This document shows positions 1 to 6,855 of a stretch of DNA of 20,718 bases, piece after piece. Position 1 is the stretch's first letter, and the number at the start of each line of letters is the position of its first letter. A program made the position numbers and the translations under genes. The stretch spans positions 1 to 20,718 of the IMG/VR virus record IMGVR_UViG_3300015603_000056; one strand, 5' to 3'. The notes beneath the pieces were generated by a model, which was given only the letters and a program-made list of their open reading frames with translations, searched no databases and had not been told where the DNA came from. The DNA comes from a virus.

Positions 1-42
1 ATAGTCTTTTTAGGTTTCCTAGTAAGCACAATAGTCTTTTTA
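1..42. repeat. 12-bp direct repeat at the window edge
   Basis: The 12-mer ATAGTCTTTTTA occurs at 1-12 and again at 31-42, a 30-base period. The second copy overlaps the stop codon of the zinc-ribbon gene that ends at 40. No gene or terminator is visible in 1-39. Because the first copy starts at base 1, it could be the edge of a longer tandem array lying outside the window. Confidence 0.6.
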
Positions 43-324
43 TTTGATTTCGATGCCATAATTATTTATGATTGCCATTACAGAGTTTTCAACTCCTGTT
101 ATAACAACAATTTGATATAAGCTAATAACAAAAAACAAACAGATAAGGACCTTCGTTAAAGTAAAATATGATTTTTGTCCAATTTCTACTTGAATCAAAG
201 CATGACAATGAGGACATTTGGTCTTAAATTTTCCAACACCAATAATGTTGGCTGCTTTTATTAGGGTTTTTCTGCAAGAAGGGCAAGCTTTAGATAATCC
301 TAGATTTTTGCTTTCTTTTTTCAT
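40..324 (-). CDS. Small zinc-ribbon membrane protein
   Basis: 94 residues. Two CxxC knuckles (C-P-S-C near residues 14-17 and C-P-H-C near 37-40) form a likely zinc ribbon of the type that starts many small prokaryotic membrane proteins. A hydrophobic stretch around residues 57-77 is a probable single transmembrane helix, so the ribbon would sit on one face of the membrane and a short tail on the other. The ATG at 324 is preceded by an A/T-rich stretch with no Shine-Dalgarno site, 2 bases after the stop of the holin-like gene, so the two are probably co-transcribed. The location at the end of the late operon, beside a holin-like gene, allows a lysis or membrane role, but no specific function can be assigned. 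Confidence 0.6.
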   Translation of the reverse strand: MKKESKNLGLSKACPSCRKTLIKAANIIGVGKFKTKCPHCHALIQVEIGQKSYFTLTKVLICLFFVISLYQIVVITGVENSVMAIINNYGIEIK

Positions 325-326
325 AT

Positions 327-734
327 TTAATTTGATAAAAACCTACTAATAATACCAACAACAATGGTAAGTAACATTCCTGATATAAGAATATTTCTCC
401 ATACATTAAAATCTTCTTTTAAGACAAATAGATTATCTCTTGAAGACATTTTTTCTACAGTAATTATTAGTCCATCCACTTTTTGGTCCACTCTTTGAAG
501 TAAGTCATGGTCACCTGAAGTAGTTGCACTACTTACTTTCAATGCTTCACTAGCTTGTGTAGCCACAGTTTGTCTTGCACTTTCTGCTTGACTTGCTAGA
601 AGTTTTGAAGCATCTAATATTGCAGACGCTAAAAGTTTAGCATTTTCACCCGCGGCTTGGTTCACAAGTCTCAAGGCATTTTCTGCCGCTACTCTTATAT
701 CTTCTTTTGCTTTTGTTGTTGTGTCTTTCGCCAT
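327..734 (-). CDS. Coiled-coil protein with C-terminal membrane anchor, holin-like
   Basis: 135 residues. Residues 1-70 are Ala-rich and probably helical. A second helical stretch (about 78-105, with R-V-D-Q-K-V-D-G-L spacing) is typical of a coiled coil. A single transmembrane helix (about 112-132) begins just after F-N-V-W-R-N and ends with basic and polar residues. A cytoplasmic coiled coil plus a C-terminal membrane segment is the layout of XhlA-type phage haemolysin/holin proteins, though this one is longer. It lies downstream of the fibre genes, where T7-like phages keep their holin (gene 17.5). An extended -10 box lies 17 bases upstream of the ATG, so it may have its own promoter. No endolysin is seen in the window. 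The holin role is inferred from layout and place only. Confidence 0.45.
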   Translation of the reverse strand: MAKDTTTKAKEDIRVAAENALRLVNQAAGENAKLLASAILDASKLLASQAESARQTVATQASEALKVSSATTSGDHDLLQRVDQKVDGLIITVEKMSSRDNLFVLKEDFNVWRNILISGMLLTIVVGIISRFLSN

Positions 735-751
735 ACTATTTATTAGTTGTA

Positions 752-760
752 ATTATATCA
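752..760 (-). promoter_or_regulatory. Extended -10 promoter for the holin-like gene
   Basis: On the minus strand this reads TGATATAAT, i.e. TG-n-TATAAT, a perfect extended -10 element. It overlaps the stop codon of the preceding fibre gene and lies 17 bases from the ATG at 734, giving a leader of roughly 10 bases. A TTGACA just upstream is only 3 bases from the -10 box, so it cannot serve as its -35. Confidence 0.5.
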
Positions 761-3046
761 TGTCAACCACGCACTACCGTTCCAGTATTTTAATAACTTT
801 TCTGTCCACGCATTTCCGTCCCAGTATTTGAGTGGCTTCAATACCCACGCCGTCCCGTTCCAGTATTTGAGTCTGCCCGAGCTGGTGATGTTCGCGACGC
901 CAGTGATTGAGTGCGAGCTAACACCTGCGACGAGGATTTTAGCTATACCAGTTATAGTCTGATTTGTTACCAGTCCGATACGCGCCGTCCCTGTGAGAGT
1001 CTTTGTAGTGAGTAGTCCAATACGCGAGACTCCTGTCTCTGTCTTATTAGATGTTACTGAGATACGCGCTATACCCGTCTCGACCTTAGTCGATGTGCTC
1101 GTTACGACCACGTTCGCTGTTCCGCTTATAGTCTTAGTTGCCTTAGCGGTGATTCTTGCGACACCCTGAGTGGTTTGGCTTGCGATACCTGTGACGGCGA
1201 CTTTTGAGATGCCCGTTATGGTCTGTGAGGTCTTTGCTGTGACACGCGATACGCCGTTCTCGGTTTTAGTGCCTGTCGTGTTTACGAGTATCTTAGAAAC
1301 TCCAGAAAGGGTTTTAGAAGTGACGATTCCAACTCTCGACGTACCCGTCTCGGTTTTTGTAGTTACACTCGTGACCACTACATTGGCTTTACCAGTGACA
1401 GTTTGATTTGAAACCAGTCCAACACGAGCCTTGCCTTGAATTGTCTGAGGAGTAGCAGAGGTGACTACAACATTACCCTTACCAGTTATGGTCTGCGTAC
1501 CTTTTACCGTAATCCGAGAGACACCATAGATGGTCTGGCTCGCGGTTCCTGTCACCGTAATCTTTGCAGTACCAGTAATGGTCTTTGTATCTGTGACAGT
1601 CACCCGTGATGTACCTACGATATTTTTCGTCCTTGTGGCATTGACTAGGATGTTTGATACGCCTGTGAGAGTCCGAGATGTCACCAGTCCGATACGCGAT
1701 ACGCCAGAGAGAGTCTTTACAACTGACTCTTGGATACGAGAGATACCAGTGAGAGTCTTCGTTGTTACGAGCGCAATACGGGACGTACCCGTGAGTGTCT
1801 GATTCTGTGTCTTCTGAACCCGTGCCGTGCCACTGGTGGTCTGTGACGTAATTGATGTCGTGATGACATTCGCTGTTCCAGTCTCATTCTGGTAAGACGT
1901 TACCGTCACCCGAGATGTCCCAAGTATTGTGTGACTAGCAGTACCAGTGACAAGAATCTTTGCAAGACCAGTAATCGTCTGAATGACTTTCTCGGTGATG
2001 CGTGAGACGCCGGTGATGTCTTTCGTGCGAGTAAGGTTAACAAGGATATTTGATACGCCCGTGAGTGTTTTTACGGTGACCAATCCGATGCGAGATATAC
2101 CAGTCTCGGTCTGTGCAGTCGTTTTGGCGATACGGCTTGTACCAGTAATGGTCTGGCTAGTTGGTGCGCTACCCGATGGCGTGTAGTAGACCGTGACCCG
2201 CACGAAGTCGACCGCAGCGATTGCTGGTGCATAGATGTTTGCAACGCCAGTCACGGTCTGGACTGACTTAGCTGTTATTCGAGTTGTCCCTGTCTCAGTT
2301 TTTGCAGTAATTAACCCGATACGCGATTTGCCAGTGACTGTGCGTGACGTCGTTATCGCGACTCTACCCTTGCCTGTAATGGTCTTTGCGGTCGTTGCGG
2401 TGATTCGTGAGAGTCCTGTCTCGGTTTGGGTAGTCGTTGTGTCGCCTCCACCTAGGTCGCCAGCCTCGAAATCATCCGCTAAAACAGCGTTTGCATAGTG
2501 GTCTGCATTAAACATCACTCCAGCCCTCACCCCCGTCGTAATGGAGCTATCTGTTCCCTGCCACTGTTGAACATCATTTATATAAACAGTTAGGGTGGTC
2601 CCCTCTACAGTAAACTTAAATACGTCTCCGGTTGTAAAGTTATACGTAACGGTTGCTAAAATCGTATATGTCCCAGCCACAACTTTTCCGACTCTGAATC
2701 CTTTCGTTACTGGAGACCCACCGTTAGCTCCGAGACATGCCCAATAAGCAGTATTTGCACCACTATCAAAACGCAAAGCAGGGCCTACTTGATTGGACTT
2801 ATAACTTGACAGTGTCATTGCACCAATCGTTATCTTTCCATACATATCACTCCCTGAAAGGTCGCTCTCGGCTCTTGCCATGCTTTTCTGTCCTGCGGTT
2901 GTTCCTGGCAATCCCTGTAGTTGGTTACTTGATATTTTAAAATCCTGTAGGGTTCCGAGATATTCTGTCCACGAAAACCCGCCTCCTGAGTGTGCATCAA
3001 GCGAGGTGTTAGTAGTATCTGTAAATGCGTCTTGGATAATAGCCAT
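758..3046 (-). CDS. Repeat-rich tail fibre / receptor-binding-like protein
   Basis: 762 residues in three parts. Residues 1-197 look like a concanavalin/LamG-type beta-sandwich (alternating beta strands, Trp and Gly rich, motifs F-R-V-G-K and V-Y-I-N-D-V), plausibly glycan binding. Residues 208-725 are 34 tandem repeats of the form T-x-T-G-x-S-R-I followed by six mostly Thr/Val/Lys residues, likely a beta-rich shaft. Residues 726-762 are three copies of L-K-Y-W-N-G-x-A-W, a motif frequent in phage tail and appendage proteins. It lies 1 base after the start of the neighbouring protein's stop region and shares the same repeat unit with it, so the two are probably parts of one fibre or spike. 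The Thr-rich repeats could also accept sugars from the phage's own glycosyltransferases. There is no Shine-Dalgarno site. The overall role is inferred; the repeats are seen directly. Confidence 0.65.
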   Translation of the reverse strand: MAIIQDAFTDTTNTSLDAHSGGGFSWTEYLGTLQDFKISSNQLQGLPGTTAGQKSMARAESDLSGSDMYGKITIGAMTLSSYKSNQVGPALRFDSGANTAYWACLGANGGSPVTKGFRVGKVVAGTYTILATVTYNFTTGDVFKFTVEGTTLTVYINDVQQWQGTDSSITTGVRAGVMFNADHYANAVLADDFEAGDLGGGDTTTTQTETGLSRITATTAKTITGKGRVAITTSRTVTGKSRIGLITAKTETGTTRITAKSVQTVTGVANIYAPAIAAVDFVRVTVYYTPSGSAPTSQTITGTSRIAKTTAQTETGISRIGLVTVKTLTGVSNILVNLTRTKDITGVSRITEKVIQTITGLAKILVTGTASHTILGTSRVTVTSYQNETGTANVITTSITSQTTSGTARVQKTQNQTLTGTSRIALVTTKTLTGISRIQESVVKTLSGVSRIGLVTSRTLTGVSNILVNATRTKNIVGTSRVTVTDTKTITGTAKITVTGTASQTIYGVSRITVKGTQTITGKGNVVVTSATPQTIQGKARVGLVSNQTVTGKANVVVTSVTTKTETGTSRVGIVTSKTLSGVSKILVNTTGTKTENGVSRVTAKTSQTITGISKVAVTGIASQTTQGVARITAKATKTISGTANVVVTSTSTKVETGIARISVTSNKTETGVSRIGLLTTKTLTGTARIGLVTNQTITGIAKILVAGVSSHSITGVANITSSGRLKYWNGTAWVLKPLKYWDGNAWTEKLLKYWNGSAWLT
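761..871 (-). repeat. Three tandem L-K-Y-W-N-G-x-A-W motifs
   Basis: The last 37 codons of the fibre-like gene encode three copies (13, 13 and 11 residues) of Leu-Lys-Tyr-Trp-(Asn/Asp)-Gly-x-Ala-Trp. The copies are also similar at DNA level, each containing a CCAGTATTT stretch on the plus strand. Confidence 0.85.
872..2425 (-). repeat. 34 tandem 14/16-residue coding repeats of two classes
   Basis: The stretch encodes residues 208-725 of the fibre-like protein. Parsed at each T-x-T-G, it yields 34 units: 21 of 14 residues, 11 of 16, one of 35 (unit 5) and a last one of 13. Every 14-residue unit has Arg at position 7; every 16-residue unit has Asn or Lys there. Units 17-29 alternate 16-14-16 strictly, giving a 30-residue (90-bp) super-repeat. 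Confidence 0.85.
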
Positions 3047-3047
3047 A

Positions 3048-4841
3048 TTATGTTTGTGCGGAGATTGCTACGCCGAAGTTTGAGTTGTTGATGTCCGTTG
3101 CCGTCCACGTCTCACCCCATAGGTCGCCTGCTCCTCCGTAGGTTGCGTAGGCTTCAGAAGACGGCCACGCTGTCGCGCTCGACTTGTCTGTTGTGCCTAT
3201 TGAACCGTCCGACTTCACGATACGAATGGCGTTGTCGATTACCGTGCCGCTTCCGATGTTTGCACGCTGTACCTCCACCACGATGCCGTTGATGGTTGAC
3301 CCTGTAGGTATTGCGAATCCGAAGTTGGTGAGCTTGAGATACTCGCTAGGAGTCAGAGTTAGTGTTGCGGTGGCGTATGACCCGTCACTCGCTTCGGCGT
3401 AGGTTGGGTTCATCCATGCGACGCTACCGACCGCTGGGTCGCTTACGGCTGTGGCTGGCGCATCAGGCCCGACCGAGGCACTTGAAATGCTCGCCGTTCC
3501 TGTGGTGGTCTTAGTTGCTGTCGTGGTGATGCGGCTTGTGCCTGTTTCGGTCTTGGTGGTCTTTATGGTGATGCGCGACACGCCTGAGAGCGTCTTTGCT
3601 GTCACGAGTCCTATACGCGATGTACCAACTATTGTCCTCGCAGTGGAGATTTGGATTCTGCTCTTGCCTGTGATGGTCTTCGCGGTGCTTACTATTACTC
3701 TTGCAACACCTGTTTCTGTTTTTGTCGTCGTGGTGCCTCCTGCGGTGTAGGTGACGTAGATGGATGCTCTTGCGTTAGATATGATGAATCCATTGTTAGT
3801 AGTAGGGCTGGTATAATTATTACTGCCAGATTGATAACTAGAGGAATATCCAGTTGCAGTATCATAATATCCATTGCTACCGTTTTGATTTACAAATCCT
3901 ATTATGTAATTATATGAAGCAGTGAGACTAGGTGAGGTTGAAAATATGGATGTTGTCCATGCTTGAGACGCATTTTCGGCTACCGCATTACCGATTGCAT
4001 TTGTTATTACATATCCAGTAGAATTGTCCCAAATTACTCCCTTGATGTTGCTCGTGGATGTATAATTGCATGATGCGGTTAGACTATTTATTGTTGCACC
4101 CCCCACATCTGAAGGGCTAGTTACGATACCGTTGAAAGACCCGTTACCGAAAGTCAGTGACTTTGCAGTTGCTCCTGCCGTCGTATACCCAAACGTCGGG
4201 TCTACCAGTATCGGATACGTTGCAGTGTCGAGAAATGTCTGAGGAATCGTGATGGTTGCTATCCCAGACTGAGCGTCGATGTTCAGGTCGCACCAGACAG
4301 TAACCCCATTCGCGTCAGTGACGAATGGGCGGTAGATATGAAAAGCCTTACCAGTGCGGTATTCAGTTCCTCCTACGGTATTGTTCTTCTTCGTCGAGTG
4401 ATAAACAGCATAGGAACCGACAATATTGTCTGGTCGGGTTTGTCCTGCTTCAATCTCCGCCTGGGTAAGGGCGGGTTGGTAGAAGAAGTCGAGTCCTTTT
4501 GTCTGGAGTGTAAACTCGACTACGTTGCTTGCTGGTTTAGAAGCGAACTCCACTTCGAACTCGTGCCCTCCATCTTCGTCTCCAGTGTCTTTCGCGTAAA
4601 TACGGGCCGTGCGATGACCGCGTTTCCAGACAGACTTTCCGTTTGTGTCGGTAGAAACATCGGCACTCGGATAATCACCATCAGCGAGACGAATGGAGAA
4701 GTTTGTCTCGTTGTTCCAGTGCTTTATTTTGAGTTGAGGGTAAAAGAGAGACTCCTTCGTGTCTCCTATTTCAACGTCAATATGCCTGTTTTGATTGGCA
4801 TGTATCGTTGCTAGTTTCTTAGGAAAGTTTGAAGCGTTCAT
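3048..4841 (-). CDS. Tail appendage protein sharing the fibre repeats
   Basis: 597 residues. The N-terminal region (about 1-215) ends with Y-P-I-L-V-D-P-T-F-G-Y, a junction common in large phage and prophage surface proteins. Residues 216-368 form a Ser/Thr/Asn-rich beta domain resembling a jelly roll. Residues 375-454 hold six repeats of the T-x-T-G-x-S-R-I type, the same unit as in the downstream 762-residue protein, and residues 455-597 form a further beta domain with conserved-looking Pro/Gly turns (starting V-G-P-D-A-P-A-T-A). No enzyme motif is visible. The next gene starts 1 base beyond its stop, so both are in one operon. Probable virion surface or fibre component; binding to host glycan is possible but unproven. 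The start at 4841 lacks a Shine-Dalgarno site. Confidence 0.55.
   Translation of the reverse strand: MNASNFPKKLATIHANQNRHIDVEIGDTKESLFYPQLKIKHWNNETNFSIRLADGDYPSADVSTDTNGKSVWKRGHRTARIYAKDTGDEDGGHEFEVEFASKPASNVVEFTLQTKGLDFFYQPALTQAEIEAGQTRPDNIVGSYAVYHSTKKNNTVGGTEYRTGKAFHIYRPFVTDANGVTVWCDLNIDAQSGIATITIPQTFLDTATYPILVDPTFGYTTAGATAKSLTFGNGSFNGIVTSPSDVGGATINSLTASCNYTSTSNIKGVIWDNSTGYVITNAIGNAVAENASQAWTTSIFSTSPSLTASYNYIIGFVNQNGSNGYYDTATGYSSSYQSGSNNYTSPTTNNGFIISNARASIYVTYTAGGTTTTKTETGVARVIVSTAKTITGKSRIQISTARTIVGTSRIGLVTAKTLSGVSRITIKTTKTETGTSRITTTATKTTTGTASISSASVGPDAPATAVSDPAVGSVAWMNPTYAEASDGSYATATLTLTPSEYLKLTNFGFAIPTGSTINGIVVEVQRANIGSGTVIDNAIRIVKSDGSIGTTDKSSATAWPSSEAYATYGGAGDLWGETWTATDINNSNFGVAISAQT
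3480..3719 (-). repeat. Six coding repeats, same family as the fibre repeats
   Basis: Residues 375-454 of the 597-residue protein consist of five 14-residue units plus a final shorter one (T-T-T-G-T-A-S-I-S). All five full units have Arg at position 7, matching the 14-residue class of the neighbouring fibre-like gene. Confidence 0.8.
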
Positions 4842-4878
4842 TGGATTGGATGTCGTGGCATTGGATTGCCGCGTTCGT

Positions 4879-5250
4879 TTAGTTTATCTCCATCACTCGT
4901 TGGATGTTCTTACCATCTTTATCATTTGCCTGCCAGCCAAGACGATATATAACGTCATGGGCGAGTTCTTCCTGAGCTTGATTGAAGGAGTGCGTGTGTC
5001 TGCGCCAGAAGACGAGCCTGAAATCTTCTAACTTCTCCTCATGCATAGCGAAGGACACTCCGTCAATTTCGAAGTGTCCGTCGTCTAGGTTTACTAAATA
5101 GGTGTGCTCCCCGACAAGGGAGAACTTACTCACCTCGTCTTGTATGACGTCGGTAAAACACGAACCTGCTTCGTGTAGTACCGACTTATCTTCCTGCGTT
5201 TGCTTGTACGAACTGTCGTCTTTGTAGACTGCTTCGAATAGGTATTTCAT
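4879..5250 (-). CDS. Small conserved-looking phage protein of unknown function
   Basis: 123 residues, acidic, no membrane segment or signal peptide. It starts M-K-Y-L-F-E-A-V-Y-K-D-D and contains a patterned middle (L-D-D-G-H-F-E-I-D-G-V-S-F) and a distinctive F-W-R-R-H-T-H-S-F near residues 80-88, followed by Y-R-L-G-W-Q. This resembles short hypothetical proteins that I recall from phage structural operons, but I cannot name a family. The ATG at 5250 has no Shine-Dalgarno sequence. It lies between a virion-like protein (5306-5860) and the fibre genes, so a tail or appendage assembly role is possible. Confidence 0.6.
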   Translation of the reverse strand: MKYLFEAVYKDDSSYKQTQEDKSVLHEAGSCFTDVIQDEVSKFSLVGEHTYLVNLDDGHFEIDGVSFAMHEEKLEDFRLVFWRRHTHSFNQAQEELAHDVIYRLGWQANDKDGKNIQRVMEIN

Positions 5251-5305
5251 GGGATTGAAGGTTAGCTGTTGCTCGCGTATCTTGACAATATGCGAAAAAC
5301 ATTGC

Positions 5306-5860
5306 TCAGTTCTCTGCGTACTGGAGGGTCAAAACGACCGTCGCCGTATCCCCCGCGCTCGCTCCTGATGTCTGAAGCTGGGTTGTGAGGTAGTTCGTAT
5401 ATACCGTTGAACCAGTTGCTACGGCGGCTGTTGCTGCCATTGTAGCGGCTTCTGGACCAGTGATACCGAAGAACACCGCCACACCTGATGCGATTGCCGT
5501 CACTGACGTCATGTTGGTCGTGAGGTTCGTGTTCGCTGTTGCGCTTGGCGTCGTGTACGTAAGACCTGAAGTCGTAGTACACGCTGGTGCTCCCTTGAGA
5601 GTCAAACCAGTTCCGAGTGCCGTTGCGGTATGAGAGAACAGACCTGCACTGATGTTATTCCACGTTCCTGACAATTTACCGAAGTTCCAGATTTCAAAAC
5701 TGTTTGTCCCGTCGACGATAGGTGCTGCGGTGTATGCCGTAGCGTAGGTGTCTGAGGACTTCCAGTTTGTATCTGTGACTGCCGTGGTGCGGGTGGTACC
5801 TTTTGCAGGTGAACCTGCTGCCGTACCAGTGTCGCGATTAAATTCGAAGGTTGCTGCCAA
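5306..5860 (-). CDS. Putative virion protein, TTG start
   Basis: 184 residues, almost free of charged residues after position 40, very rich in Thr, Ala, Gly and Ser: a beta-rich composition typical of phage decoration or tail proteins. The C-terminus ends in a beta strand (V-V-L-T-L-Q-Y-A-E-N). The frame contains no ATG before the stop at 5882-5884, so the first plausible start is TTG at 5860 (giving M-A-A-T-F-E-F). The only alternatives upstream are a few rare codons such as ATA. The next gene upstream is 76 bases away and a TATAAT lies between them. No named family recognised; structural role inferred from composition and neighbours. Confidence 0.55.
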   Translation of the reverse strand: MAATFEFNRDTGTAAGSPAKGTTRTTAVTDTNWKSSDTYATAYTAAPIVDGTNSFEIWNFGKLSGTWNNISAGLFSHTATALGTGLTLKGAPACTTTSGLTYTTPSATANTNLTTNMTSVTAIASGVAVFFGITGPEAATMAATAAVATGSTVYTNYLTTQLQTSGASAGDTATVVLTLQYAEN

Positions 5861-5897
5861 ATTATTTGATATATTGGATGCCTATATCTGGCGTTAG

Positions 5898-5903
5898 ATT
5901 ATA
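5898..5903 (-). promoter_or_regulatory. Possible -10 box before the TTG-start virion gene
   Basis: On the minus strand this is TATAAT, 37 bases before the TTG at 5860, in the 76-base gap after the coiled-coil gene. It lacks the TG extension seen in the other promoters here and no good -35 is 16-18 bases away, so it is a weak call. Confidence 0.25.
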
Positions 5904-5936
5904 ATTGTGGGTTTAGCGACTTCACAGGTCGTATCT

Positions 5937-6740
5937 TTACGCGATATCGAACCAGAGTTGATTCAAGACTGGAGACGATGGTGCTGTTGCGGAGACGGTG
6001 ATTTGACCGCCTGAACCGCCACCTACTACTGCGAGAGGGTCGGCATCCGTTCCACTACCTGAAAGAGTGGTGTCGTGTTTTACCGTTTTGTTTATTAAGA
6101 ACGAAGTCCTTTGGTCTAAGATTCCTATTGCCCTATCTGAGATTCCTTTCTCTAGAGTGTCGAGACCTTTTATTGCTGAGATGTCGAGGCGTTCGTCTTT
6201 CTTGAGAGTTTCGAGAGAGTCTCTTATCGTCTCTGGTGTTTCGGGAGGCATCTTCGCCATCATCTCCGTCATCATCTTCTCGGTGTCGGGCATCGCAGAG
6301 TCCATTTTCTGCATCATCGCCTCGTGTTCGGATTTCATTGAAGACATTTCTATCTTCATCTTTTTATCCATTGCTACCGACATCTGTTCGTGCTGACCTG
6401 CGAGTTCATTGAACTTGTCGTTGAGACGCATCTTCATAAACAGAGTGTCTATGGCTTCTATCGTTCTCTTTTTTACATTCGCAAATGTCGTTTCGTTTGA
6501 GTCCTTTGTTTCTTGTACGGCTAGTTGGAACTCTTGTTTTAATTCTTTGAGCGCATCTGCGGAAGCAGAGATTTCAGTGTCAGCGACTTGAAGTTTGGCG
6601 TCTATCTTTCCGATAAGTTTCTGCTCTACAAGTGCGATTTGTTTCAGTGCGGCTTTGAAGGAGTCAATGAACTCGGCGCGAGTCAAGCCGTCATTCGCTA
6701 TCTTTAAGAGTTCTTGGAGTTTGAGAAGTTTCTCGTTCAT
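5937..6740 (-). CDS. Coiled-coil protein with fibre-like C-terminus
   Basis: 267 residues. Residues 1-110 are strongly helical with heptad-like spacing. A Met-rich helix follows (about 118-165, with repeated M-M). The C-terminus changes to a beta/flexible tail with H-D-T-T-L-S-G-S-G-T-D-A-D-P-L near 220-238 and S-A-T-A-P-S-S-P-V-L-N-Q-L-W-F-D at the end. Both C-terminal motifs are common in phage tail-fibre and baseplate-attached proteins, while the long helical N-terminus could trimerise. Transcription probably starts at the gene itself: TGGTATAAT lies exactly 6 bases before the ATG, predicting a leaderless mRNA, and the gap upstream (115 bases) contains a direct repeat. Likely a fibre or fibre-linker protein; exact role unknown. 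Confidence 0.55.
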   Translation of the reverse strand: MNEKLLKLQELLKIANDGLTRAEFIDSFKAALKQIALVEQKLIGKIDAKLQVADTEISASADALKELKQEFQLAVQETKDSNETTFANVKKRTIEAIDTLFMKMRLNDKFNELAGQHEQMSVAMDKKMKIEMSSMKSEHEAMMQKMDSAMPDTEKMMTEMMAKMPPETPETIRDSLETLKKDERLDISAIKGLDTLEKGISDRAIGILDQRTSFLINKTVKHDTTLSGSGTDADPLAVVGGGSGGQITVSATAPSSPVLNQLWFDIA

Positions 6741-6746
6741 AAAGAG

Positions 6747-6755
6747 ATTATACCA
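6747..6755 (-). promoter_or_regulatory. Leaderless extended -10 promoter (TGGTATAAT)
   Basis: The minus strand reads TGGTATAAT, then CTCTTT, then the ATG at 6740. With 6 bases between the -10 box and ATG, transcription should start at or next to the start codon. No convincing -35 is present, as expected for an extended -10 promoter, and no Shine-Dalgarno site exists. Confidence 0.65.
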
Positions 6756-6763
6756 TTATTAGA

Positions 6764-6819
6764 TAGGGGGGAGTTGATTTTCATAGAGGGGTGTGGTATA
6801 AGGGAGGGGATGATTTTCA
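6764..6819. repeat. Imperfect 20-bp direct repeat upstream of a promoter
   Basis: On the plus strand the two copies are TAGGGGGGAGTTGATTTTCA (6764-6783) and a 21-base version TAAGGGAGGGG followed by ATGATTTTCA (6799-6819), 35 bases apart start to start. Both lie just upstream of the promoter at 6747-6755 in the only clear gap of this half of the operon, a suitable place for a regulator to bind. Confidence 0.45.
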
Positions 6820-6855
6820 CTATTCTATTTGCATGGATTCTCTCAGAAATCATGT

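Noticed and set aside
872-2425. CRISPR-like array
   Set aside because: The repeats are coding, vary at almost every unit and have no unique spacers; the periodicity is 42-48 bases because the encoded units are 14-16 residues.
1170-2498. Plus-strand ORFs opposite the fibre repeats
   Set aside because: They are antisense images of the repetitive fibre gene, with Val/Thr-rich repeated peptides and no start signals. The repeat structure keeps several frames open by chance.
5262-5582. 106-residue ORF overlapping the TTG-start gene
   Set aside because: It runs in another frame on the same strand through the real gene, with Arg/Asn/Asp-rich, unpatterned content and no independent signal.
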